From Pyropia haitanensis (lineage: Eukaryota; Rhodophyta; Bangiophyceae; Bangiales; Bangiaceae): a stretch of DNA of 64,000 nucleotides. The translations under genes and the position numbers were made by a program. Below are positions 42,895-52,458 of this stretch, one piece after another. Under the pieces are notes generated by a model. It was given only the letters and a program-made list of their open reading frames with translations. It had not been told where the DNA came from and ran no database searches. The stretch spans positions 744,001 to 808,000 of the forward strand of contig SDUX01000008.1 in the NCBI GenBank assembly GCA_008729055.1. The letters run 5' to 3'. Each line of letters opens with the position of its first letter. Position 1 is the stretch's first letter.

Positions 42895-44843
42895 GAGAGA
42901 GGAGCGTCTCCAGCCCCTCTCTCAGGCAAGCTATCTGGTGTTACACGGATACGACCTGTTTTCACAGGAAACGTGGCGTTTCTGGACGCCCCACCAGCAA
43001 AAACGGTTGCACACAGGTGCTTTTTGAAGAATCCCCGCCACGTGCACTGGACAGGAAAATATTGAAAAGTCGCTTGACTTGAGGAGTGGCACCCTGACCT
43101 GAAGGCCAGGGGAGTTCCGCGCATCAAAGTCATCTACTTGCATTGGGACTCCGAGGGCGGTGGCAGCGCACATTGTATACTACTCGCGCTGCCGTCAAGA
43201 TCCCGCGTCTGGATGTGCGGGTCCGAGGCCGCGGCAAACAGGCCGGCGTGGGCCCGGCCCGCGCACCCCCTGATCGCAGGCGCCTGCCGTCGCGCCGCCG
43301 CCACGCACCCAATGTACGTAGACGGGCCGCCGCTGCGGTGCGTCTGACAGCGGGTGGGCTCGATGGCCCCCCGCTCCACCTGCCTCTTTCCGCGCCCTGA
43401 CTGCCGGGCGCCGCGGCGCCTGACAGACGCCCACAGCCACAGGCGGCGCGCCGCGGCTCCTGACAAGAAACAAAGGCGGCACGCGCAGCGGGTGCGTCAG
43501 GGGTGGCTGTGCGGCTCGCTATGGGGGCGGTGTCTATCCATACCAGACGGGTCCCACATCGCAGCGGTTGACGAGGTTGTGCTCGTTCTGAATCTACCCT
43601 GCGTATCGATGCGGGGCTGTTTGGTGGATACGCACACAGTCGTGCGCAGGCGAGGGAGGGGTGGCGCGTCAACATCCGCCGCCCGCCACCGTCACTACAG
43701 TGGATACCTATGATCCGGTTCCATCCCAGTGCAGAAGTGGCGCCTGGCACGCCCGCGGCGTCAACTTGCCGGCGGCGGTGCCTACGTGGAGGTGCCCCGC
43801 GCCACGCGCGGCGCGGCGTGCAGCATGGGGAGGTGGATCCGCCGCCGCCGCCCCTCTTTGGCGTGATGACGCGCCCCGCGCAAGGCGCGAGCGCCGCCCC
43901 CGAGCGGTGGGGGGAATGCGGGCGCGTCGCGTGCACGCACCAACGCGTTGGGCGGTCGCCTGGGCGGGCTCTGTCTCTGTGTCAGCCGTCGCCTGCTGCT
44001 TCACCGCGGCCGCCACGTACTGTACGGCACCGCGAAGGTGGGCTGGGGAGGGGGCGCGGGGGCGGGTTTGGGGTGGGTGATCAAGAATGGAACCAGTGGA
44101 TGACCTGCACCGCTGGGCCGGGCAGCCGGCACGCCCGCGCCCGTGGGGGTGCGAGGAAGGTGGGGGGGCACGCCGTGGGGGTGGGAAGATGCCGGCTGAG
44201 GACGCGAGGTCGGGTGTCGTGCCGTCCGTTGCCAACTGGTGGTCCGTGTGGTGTCGGGGGGAGCGTCGGGTGACAGCCGCGTCCGGGACAGTGACACAGC
44301 ATGGGCAAGGATCACCCTCTTTGGCGAAAGGGGGTGGTGGGAGGGCACGGCGGGGCTCCCATGGCGCGACGCACCCGCATGGCGAGTCAGCCCACCGCCG
44401 CGTCTGCCACAGAGGTGGCGCGCCGCCACGGTGCTTCCTGTGCGCCGGCCGGTGGCGCGCGGTGCGTACGGGCGTCTGCGGCCACGTGGCGGGGGAGGAA
44501 GGGGGGGAGCTTCGCCGGGTGCGAGAGGGCGGCGCGTGTTGTCAGCCTGTTGGACGGGGTGGCGACTGTTTGCGCGCGTGTCTCGGCGGCGCAGCCATTG
44601 CTGCGCCTACAAAGGACACGGGAGAGCGGCGGGGGGTGGGACGGGAAGAAGCATGAGCATCGAGTGGCGGCGGGTTTGGCGTGCCAGGGTGGCCGCGGCG
44701 CCCGCGGTGCGGTCGCACAGCGTCCGTGGCGCGGCGCGTCCCGTCCCGTAGAGTCGTTTCTCCCTTTCCACCCCTGCTCCCGCCCCCGCACCCCACCCTC
44801 TTCTGCATCAGGCTAGTTCCTCCCCCCCCCCCCCCCCCCCACA
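42895..44843. other. Intergenic region upstream of the malectin gene
   Basis: About 1.9 kb of mixed GC. Open frames on both strands (for example 43130-43936 minus; 44087-44656 plus) overlap each other and show no family motif. The last 20 bp form a 19-C tract (44822-44840) ending three bases before the next start codon. Confidence 0.4.
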
Positions 44844-47800
44844 ATGGCCCCACCCCGTACCACCCTGGCCGTTGCCGCGGCGGCGGTGACCACGGCGGTC
44901 GTCGCCGTCGCCGCCGCCGCCACCGTGGCGGCGGCGTTCAAGCTCAACGTTGGCGGCGGCGCGGCGGCCGGCGGCTGGACCGCCGACGACCCCGCCCTGC
45001 TCCGTGGCGCGACCGTCGCGCGGGCGCTCACGCCCGCCACCCCCGTCACGTCTGGCAACGCCGCGGTCTACACCACCTGCCGCTACGCGCCCGCGTCGGG
45101 CACGTTTGGGCTGTCCATCCCCGTCCCGACGGCGGCCGCCTACACGGTGCGCCTGCACTGGGCAGAGGTGTGGTGGGGCGCGACCGCGGTTGGCGCCCGC
45201 CGCTTCTCCGTATCGCTCGAGGGCGTGCCCGTCCTCGCCGACTATGACATTTTTGCAGACGCGGGCGCCAGCGTGCCGGCGGTCAAGGCGTTTACGGCTA
45301 ACGTAACGGACGGGGCGGTGGACATTGAGCTGAGCGGGGTGGTCCAGAACGCGGTACTGATGGGCGTTGAGGTGGACCCGGTCGCACCCGGCGGCGGCAC
45401 GCCCGTCGCGTCGCCGACGGCCGTTGCATCGCCGACGGCCGTCGCGACGCCGACGGCCGTCGCGTCGCCCGCCGCAACGCCCACCCCCGCGGCGTCTGCG
45501 ACTCCCGCCGCGACGCCCACCCCCGCCAACGGGCTGCCGCTTCTCATCAATGCCGGTGGCTCCGCGTGGGGTGACTATGTCGCCGACACCCCCTACGTGA
45601 CAGACGCCGGCACCGCCACCCGCACGATTGTGGTGCCCGTGGCGGGCACGGATGCGGACGCCCTCTACCACTCCTTCCGCTACGGCAAGACGGTGGCCTA
45701 TGCGCTGCCACTGCCGGCCGGCGCGTACGACCTCACCTTCCTGTTTGCCGAGGTGTACGCGCCCGTCGCGGTCGTTGGCGGCCGCGTCTTTTCCATCGCC
45801 GCCGGCGACGGGGGCGGGGGGGAGGAGGAGCTCGAGACGCTCCTCTCCGACTTTGATATTTTTGCCGCGGCCGGCGTGGCGACGGCGGTGCGCAAGACGT
45901 TTCGGGTGGAGGTGGGCGGCGGCGGCCTCGCCGTCCGCCTCACCGCGTCGGTCCAAAACGTGGCGGTACAGGCGATGGAGGTTGCCGCCGCGGGCGCGGG
46001 CCCGCTGCCGTCGGCCGCGCCGACCGGGTCGCCCGAGTTTGACCACCTCGCGCACGCGGTGATCGACGACGCGCCGACGGTCATGGACGTGGACGGGAAC
46101 GGCGTCGAGGAGGTGACGCTCGCGGGCACCGGCAGCCACACGCACCGGTTTGAAAATGGTGTCGCGGCGACGCTGGTGCGGCACACGTGGACCAACGCGG
46201 ACACGGAGGAGGTGCTGGGGGAGGGCGTGACGGTCAAGGCGGTGCTGCCGCTGGGCGCGACGAGGGTGCAGCTCGAGGTGGAAGACTCGGGGGGGGACGT
46301 CGACGCCACCGTCGCGGTCGTCACCGTCGCGGGCTCCCTATCCTCGGGCGCCTACTGCTACTACTACGCCGCCGACGACGTGCCGGCGGCGGATTTTCCG
46401 CTGTCCCCAGACGTGGCGGGTGAGCCCAAGGCGGTCTTCGCGGCGGTGGCGGAGGACCTGGCCTTCCCGTCGCCGTCGGACTTCCCGTCGAGTCCCCACG
46501 TGCGCGGCGGCTCGTGGTCCCAGCGCTGCGTTTTCCTGTACAAGGCCCCCGCGGCGGGCACGTACACCTTCTCCGCCGACTATGCCGGCGGGGTCGCGCT
46601 GCGGGTGGGCACCGAGACCGTCTTCTCCGCCACCAGCGGGTCGCCGGCCACCGCGTCGGGGGTGGTGGAGCTGTCCGAGGGCCTCCACGAAGCGCAGCTG
46701 CAGTACCGGCAGGGCAGCCCCGCGGGCGTGACGCTGTCGGTCAATGGCTCGGCGGTGCCCGCGGCGGCGCTCGAGTGGGACGCCGCCACCGTCGTGCCCG
46801 TCCTCCTCTCGCTCACCCCCGCGACGGGCGGCACCGCCGGCGGGGACACGGTGACCGTCCGCGGCGTCGGCTTTTACACAATGGCCAACGACGTGCGCTT
46901 TGGCGACACCCCCGCCGCGGCCGTGACGCGCGTCGACCCGACGACGCTGACGGTGACGACGCCCGCGTCGGCCTCCGAAGCGACCGTCAGCGTGACGGTC
47001 GCGACGGGCGGGGAGGTGCCCAACGACGGGGGCGTCTCCAACGGCGTCCCGTACACGTACGCGGGGTCGTGCGCGCCGGTCCGGTTTGCGGCCAAGGCGG
47101 TGACCGCCGCCGGCGGGGGCGACCAGTTTGTCAAGGCGCCGACGAGCATCGCGATGGGCCCCGACGGCCGCGTGTACGTTGGCCTCCTGGAAGGGGTGGT
47201 GCAGGCGTTTACCCTCGACGCCGCCTACACCGTCCTCGACGTGTGCACGAGCGAGTCGGTCGGCGCGTCGCGGTCCATCCTGTCCCTCTCGTTTGACCCG
47301 CTCGCGCCGGGCGACGGCCTCGTCCTCTACGCCGCCACCTCCATCCTCTACCACGCGGACAAGGCCGGCCTGCCGCTGAGCGCGTGGGACAATGGCGAGG
47401 TCGTCGTGTTCAAGCCCAACACCAACGGCGCGTGCCTGGGCGTTGCGAGCAAGCCCATCACGGGCCTGCCCGTGGGGAACCGCGACCACGCGGTGACGGG
47501 CCTCGAGTGGACGCAAGCCGGGGAGCTGCTCATTGGGGTGGGCGGCGCGACCAACCTGGGCGCAAACGTGGCGAGCAAGCTGGGCGGCCTCGACGAGACG
47601 CCCCTCTCCGCCGCCGTCCTCATCGCGCCCGTCCACAAGCCCGCCTTTGACGGCGCCGTCACGTACAACGGCACGACCGACGAGCGGTACGCGGTGCAGA
47701 CGGGCGGCCTCGACGTGGCGGTCTACGCGGCGGGCCTCCGCAACAGCTACGACTCGACGGTGCACACCGCCGGCGGCGTCTACGCCACGGACAATGGGCC

Positions 47801-48527
47801 GAATCCGGGCTACGGCGACCGGCCCGTCGGGTGCGGCGGCACGGCCCCGTCGGTGGGCTCGACGGACAAGCTGCTCCGCCTCACCCGCGGCGGCTACTAT
47901 GGCCACCCCAACCGCAACCGCGCGCGCAACGACCCGCGGCAGTGCACGTACCACCCACCCGCGGCGCCGCCGACGGCGGGCTACACGCCGCCGCTGGCGG
48001 ACCTTGGCGGCGCCTCGTACAATGGGGTGCTCGAGTACATGGGCAACGCCTGGTGCGGGGCGCTCAAGCACGAGCTGCTCGTCGCAAAGTTCAGCGCCGC
48101 CGCCGCGGCGGGCGAGACGCTCCGCGTCCGCCTCACCGCCGACGGGGCGGCGGCGGCGGCGGGCGTCTCGGTGGTCGCACCCTTTTCGGGCCTCCTCCTG
48201 GCGCCCACCGCGGGCGGCGCGCTGCTATCGCCGCAGCCCCAAAAGAACCGGCTCCTCGTCTACGAGCCGCTCGTCGGCGCGGCGCCCGCCGCGGCGGCGC
48301 CGCCGGCGGTGACGGCGGTGGTCCCCCACCGGGGGCCCGTCGCCGGTGGCAACACCCTCACCATTGGCGGCACGCGCTTTGGCGCCGCCCCGACCGCGAC
48401 CGTCGGCGGCGAGCCGTGCACGGACGTGCGGGCGGTCGCGGCGGACGGGCGGAGCTTCCAGTGTACCGCGCCGGGCGGGACGCCGGGCGCGCTGGTGCGG
48501 GTGGTGGTGACCGCGGGGGGGGGGTGA
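44844..48527 (+). CDS. Secreted multidomain protein: two malectin, PKD-like, PA14-like, IPT/TIG and sugar-dehydrogenase-like propeller domains
   Basis: An intact 1,227-residue single-exon frame. Residues 1-31 are a signal peptide (LAVAAAAVTTAVVAVAAAA, then AFKLNVGG). Two malectin-type carbohydrate-binding domains follow (about 32-180, with VRLHWAEVWWG and DYDIFADAG; about 227-385, with LTFLFAEVY and DFDIFAAAG), joined by a Pro/Thr/Ala repeat linker. Next come a PKD-like domain (about 400-495, DVDGNGVEEVTLAGTGSHTH), a PA14-like region (about 500-645, FLYKAPAAGTYTFSADYAGG), an IPT/TIG domain (about 650-740), a glucose/sorbosone-dehydrogenase-like beta-propeller (about 745-1145, with SIAMGPDGRVYVGLLEG, NRDHAVTGLEWT, YAAGLRNSYD and ATDNGPNPGYGD) and a C-terminal IPT/TIG. 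There is no membrane anchor. It probably acts outside the cell on wall or matrix polysaccharide; enzymatic activity of the propeller is not proven. Confidence 0.88.
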   Translation: MAPPRTTLAVAAAAVTTAVVAVAAAATVAAAFKLNVGGGAAAGGWTADDPALLRGATVARALTPATPVTSGNAAVYTTCRYAPASGTFGLSIPVPTAAAYTVRLHWAEVWWGATAVGARRFSVSLEGVPVLADYDIFADAGASVPAVKAFTANVTDGAVDIELSGVVQNAVLMGVEVDPVAPGGGTPVASPTAVASPTAVATPTAVASPAATPTPAASATPAATPTPANGLPLLINAGGSAWGDYVADTPYVTDAGTATRTIVVPVAGTDADALYHSFRYGKTVAYALPLPAGAYDLTFLFAEVYAPVAVVGGRVFSIAAGDGGGGEEELETLLSDFDIFAAAGVATAVRKTFRVEVGGGGLAVRLTASVQNVAVQAMEVAAAGAGPLPSAAPTGSPEFDHLAHAVIDDAPTVMDVDGNGVEEVTLAGTGSHTHRFENGVAATLVRHTWTNADTEEVLGEGVTVKAVLPLGATRVQLEVEDSGGDVDATVAVVTVAGSLSSGAYCYYYAADDVPAADFPLSPDVAGEPKAVFAAVAEDLAFPSPSDFPSSPHVRGGSWSQRCVFLYKAPAAGTYTFSADYAGGVALRVGTETVFSATSGSPATASGVVELSEGLHEAQLQYRQGSPAGVTLSVNGSAVPAAALEWDAATVVPVLLSLTPATGGTAGGDTVTVRGVGFYTMANDVRFGDTPAAAVTRVDPTTLTVTTPASASEATVSVTVATGGEVPNDGGVSNGVPYTYAGSCAPVRFAAKAVTAAGGGDQFVKAPTSIAMGPDGRVYVGLLEGVVQAFTLDAAYTVLDVCTSESVGASRSILSLSFDPLAPGDGLVLYAATSILYHADKAGLPLSAWDNGEVVVFKPNTNGACLGVASKPITGLPVGNRDHAVTGLEWTQAGELLIGVGGATNLGANVASKLGGLDETPLSAAVLIAPVHKPAFDGAVTYNGTTDERYAVQTGGLDVAVYAAGLRNSYDSTVHTAGGVYATDNGPNPGYGDRPVGCGGTAPSVGSTDKLLRLTRGGYYGHPNRNRARNDPRQCTYHPPAAPPTAGYTPPLADLGGASYNGVLEYMGNAWCGALKHELLVAKFSAAAAAGETLRVRLTADGAAAAAGVSVVAPFSGLLLAPTAGGALLSPQPQKNRLLVYEPLVGAAPAAAAPPAVTAVVPHRGPVAGGNTLTIGGTRFGAAPTATVGGEPCTDVRAVAADGRSFQCTAPGGTPGALVRVVVTAGGG
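45405..45458. repeat. 18-bp coding repeat in the malectin linker
   Basis: Three in-frame 18-bp units (GTCGCGTCGCCGACGGCC and variants) encode the hexapeptide VASPTA and near copies, giving the flexible linker between the two malectin domains. Confidence 0.85.
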
Positions 48528-50084
48528 GCGGCGTCACGCCGGGGCGGGGCGACTATTGGTACATGGAAGTGTAGGCGCGGGGGGGTCGGGGGGTGGGGGG
48601 GGGGGGGGTGGGGGGTGGGGGGGGGGGGGTGGGGGGTGGGGGGGCGGACGGAGCGTACCGAGCGTGGCGCCCCCGTTGCCGGGGTGGGGTGACCAGGCTC
48701 GCGCGCCGCCCGGTGGCGCGGAAACTACCCAATAACTGTTGCCCGCGCGCCCGGCGGACACGTGTTCTCCCCCTTGTCCGCTGCCGCCGCCGCGGCGGCG
48801 GCGGCGGCGGCGGCGGCGGGTACCACCACCCGCCCCCCCCCCCTCTGTCCAGCCGCGGGCGCCCGTATCCGTCACCACCCCCTACCGACGCTGCCGCCGG
48901 TACCGCCGGCCGTAACCGACGCGGACGACCGCCCGGCGGTGCCGCGGCGGCAACCCCCGCGGCGGCGGCGCGCGTCGCCCCAGTGACGGTCAGACGCCGA
49001 CCGGCGGCGGCCGCCGCCGCGACGGGGAGCGGCGGCCGGCGGCGGTGCAAGGGGGGTACGGCCGGCGGTGTACCACGCGCCCAGCGGGGGGCGCCCCACC
49101 CCGCGTGTGGCACGGCAGGTGTTGGAGGGGGGGGGGGGGGGGGCGCTGGGGGGGCGGGGGGGGGGGACGCCCGCCAGCAGGTCCCCGCCCAGCTGAGGGG
49201 CAGCGGCGCCCCCACCCGCCCGCACGGCGCGACGCACCCGCCGCCCCCCCCCCACTACCCCGACGGGTTTTGGCAGTGCCGCGGCCGCGTGGATGGTGGC
49301 GACCTCCGCGCCCCCCCCCCCACTCCCCCCCAAGCCTCGCGTCCCGCACTCGGGCGGGCGGGCCGCCGCCGCGACGAGCGGCGGCGGCACCCCCCCCCTC
49401 CCCGCCGCCGGCGGGGCGGGCGGCTCCCCCCTGACGGCAGCGGTTGCCGCCGCCGCCACCACCCCGCGGCGGCCGCCCATCGCGGGCGGCGGCGGCCCGC
49501 GACGGGCGCGGCGGCACGACGGCGGCGGCGGCGCCGACGGGGACCCCCCGGCCGTGGGGGTGTGGCCGCCGCCGCGGGGATCCCAGCGACGGACCCGGCC
49601 GGCGGCGGCCGGGAGGGGCGGCCGCCCCCCGGCGGGGGGCCGCCGACCCGCGCGGGAGCAGCAGCAGCCCCTGGCCATGCGAATGGGTGGCCGCCGTCCC
49701 GCCCGCCCGCGACGCAGCCGTCGGGGGGGGGGCGGGGGGGGGGGGGGGGGGGGAGGGGGGAGTCCCTGCCGCCGCCGCCCGCACCCGCCACGCTCGCTGG
49801 CACCGGCCCGCCATTGGGGACCGCTTTCCGCGGCGGGAGGGGGGGTGGTGCCCCCGACGCTCCCCGCGGCGTGCCACCCGAGGTGCTTGGGGGGGGGGGG
49901 AGGGGCGGACAGACTCCGCCGCGCCAGGCGCTGCAAGGCGGGTGTGGCGCTCCGCCCCGCCGTTGGTGTCCGCCCCGCCCTCCCCCCCCCGCCCATACGC
50001 GCTCGCGCCCGCCCCTGTCCGCCGCTTGCCCGTCTGGGCGACGCCGCCCCCGCCCCGCCCTCCCGCGACGGCGTCTGGCGGCCG
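48528..50084. other. Low-complexity GC DNA, no gene recognised
   Basis: Begins with a G-rich stretch (48578-48645) made of G6-G11 blocks separated by single T or C, able to form G-quadruplexes. Poly-G, poly-C and (GCC)n tracts follow. All frames are open but encode Pro/Arg/Gly repeats. Confidence 0.5.
48578..48645. repeat. Poly-G block array 3' of the malectin gene
   Basis: G blocks separated by GTG or GTCG steps lie about 50 bp after the malectin stop codon. The potential for DNA or RNA quadruplex structure near the transcript end is inferred. Confidence 0.7.
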
Positions 50085-50108
50085 TTTTTTTTTTTTTTTT
50101 TTTTTTTT
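50085..50108. repeat. T24 homopolymer
   Basis: Twenty-four consecutive T inside otherwise GC-rich DNA. Similar T-rich islands lie at 53469-53532 and 53939-53967. They could be poly-A tails of inserted retrocopies on the minus strand, but no retroelement body was found next to them. Confidence 0.75.
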
Positions 50109-50240
50109 CGCCCGCCACTCGCGGCGGCGTTGCCGTCGGGGGCGGTCCCGTCTTGGGGCCGCGACGGCGGCACCGCCAGCGTCGGCGGCGGCGGCGGCGG
50201 CGGCGGCGGGCGTCTGCGGTGGTGGCGGTCGGCAGACCAC

Positions 50241-50273
<33 letters not shown>

Positions 50274-50285
50274 GCCGCCGCGTCA

Positions 50286-50955
50286 GCGACCGGGGACCGC
50301 CCACGCCGCGGTGCGCGTCGGGTGGCGACGGCCGCGGGGTCGCGCCGGCCACGCCGCCGTCGGTGGGTGGCGGAACGCCGTGAGGGTGGTGGACCCACAT
50401 GGACGCAGGGGGGGGGGGGCAGCCGCCCGCGGTCACAGACGGAGCTGGATGCTCGGAGGAGGGGTCGGGGGAAAAGGCAAGGGGAGACTGTTGCACGGGG
50501 ACGCTGGGACCGTCGTGTCTACTAGAGGGGGGTGTGGACGACGGGAGGCGGCGGCACGATGGACGGGGCGGTGGTGGTCGACCAGCTCTGGGAGGACTGC
50601 GGACGGACGCCGCGATTCCCTCGACCGGGGACCGCCCCAGCCGCGGTGCGCGTCGGGTGGCGACGGCCGCGGGGTCGCGCCGGCCACGCCGCCGTCGGTG
50701 GGTGGCGGAACGCCGTGAGGGTGGTGGACCCACATGGACGCAGGGGGGGGGGGGCAGCCGCCCGCGGTCACAGACGGAGCTGGATGCTCGGAGGAGGGAT
50801 CGGGGGAAAAGGCAAGGGGAGACTGTTGCACGGGGACGCTGGGACCGTCGTGTCTAGAGGGGGGGGTGTGGACGACGGGAGGCGGCGGCACGATGGACGG
50901 GGCGGTGGTGGTCGACCAGCTCTGGGAGGACTGGGGACGGACGCCGCGGTTCCCT
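50286..50955. repeat. 335-bp tandem duplication
   Basis: Two head-to-tail copies (50286-50620 and 50621-50955) have a period of 335 bp and only a handful of differences, including a 3-base change in CTGTCTACTAGAGG versus TGTCTAGAGG. Near-identity in a fast-changing region implies a recent event. The period is not a multiple of three, arguing against coding. Confidence 0.9.
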
Positions 50956-51301
50956 CGGAGCGCACGCACGTGGCCACACCAACGTCGTCGACGCACGCAG
51001 CGCTGCTCGTTGCGCAGGCGCGACGGCAGGCGCTCGCCGACGCCCGCTCGACGCCAATGTGCGTGGCCCCCCGTCAGAGACCTCCCAGCGCGGAAATCGC
51101 GTCGGCCCGTGGCAACGGCGCACACCCCCCCCCCCCCCCCCCTTCAACGGCGACCCCCCCTTCCCGGTAGGGGCGGCACCACCAACCCCTCCCCCGCCGC
51201 CACCACCCGCCGCCCCTGCCCCCGTGCCGGTGGGCGCGCCAACGCACGGGTGCCCCACCGCCAGTGCAGCGCGCGCGGCTGCCCGCCGCGGGGGGTGTGG
51301 C

Positions 51302-51333
<32 letters not shown>

Positions 51334-52408
51334 GCGGCGGCGCCCACCCCCCCCCCCCCGCCGCCGCCCCATTCCCGCTGCCGCGGTCGCCCCGACGCGG
51401 GGGAGGCGCCCGCGGGGAGCGCGCCATGGACGGCAATCGGAACGGGACGCTTTTCTCGGGGGTACCCTCTGCCCGCTGCCCAACCCCCCCACCCCCCTCC
51501 CCCGCCCCCCCTCCCCCTCCCACACACCCCCGCCCCTCTCCCTCCCTGCTCTCAGCCCTGGGCGTGGCCGGGACTCTCCCCGTCAGCCGCCACGCCCCAT
51601 TCCCGCCTGTTGGCGTCCGTCTGTAGGGTGCCAACGCGGCTCGTTGACGCCGCCGCACGCTGGTTGGGGTTGTACTCGTCGGGCAGGGGGGGGGGGGGGA
51701 GAAAGGGGCAGCACCAGGGGTGACCCACGCGCAGCACCCCCCCCCCCCCCCCCCCCTCACCCAAGAGCGTCCGTGACGGCGGAGGGCGGCAAAGGACCTA
51801 GGCGACGCCGTTTGGTGAGGGGAAGGGGCGCGACGGGGAACACCGACGGACCAGTGGCGGCACAGGTGTATGCCCACAGACAGCCGCGCCGGCCGACGGC
51901 GGCGGCACCCAGTGGTGGGTGCGCCATTGGCGGCGGGGGGGGGGGGGGAAGGGGACGGCCGCCCCCCCGGTGGCAGCAACGCCCCCAGCGGCGCCCGACG
52001 GCCCCCCCCCCCGCGGCGTGTCGGCGCACGCGCCGCGGCGGCGGCGGCGGCGGCGGCGGGCGGTGCCCCCCCCCCCCCCCCCCCCTCCCCCTCGGGCGCG
52101 CCGCCCCCTCCCGCTCCCGTGTCGACCGACCGACGGCGGGGAGCGCAGCCGCCCGACGCGGCGGGAGGACCAAACCGGCAGCGTGTACGCAGCAGCAAAG
52201 GAAAGAACCGACGGCGGCGGGAGGGCCACGCCGGCGTGGCCGTGCGAGGGCGTGGGGGGGGCCGACCGGCAGCGGTATGGCCAGCGCGGGACGGGGGGCA
52301 ACACCCGCCAACGACGCTGGCAGGGGGGCGACGGGAGGGGGGGGGGGGGGTGTCCGCCGGGCCCCTTTGGCGCCACTATGGCCGCGTCACGGGGCAGCCG
52401 CCGTGCCC

Positions 52409-52410
<2 letters not shown>

Positions 52411-52458
<48 letters not shown>
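52411..52458. repeat. (GGC)16 microsatellite
   Basis: Forty-eight bases of pure GGC in gene-free low-complexity DNA. Confidence 0.9.
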
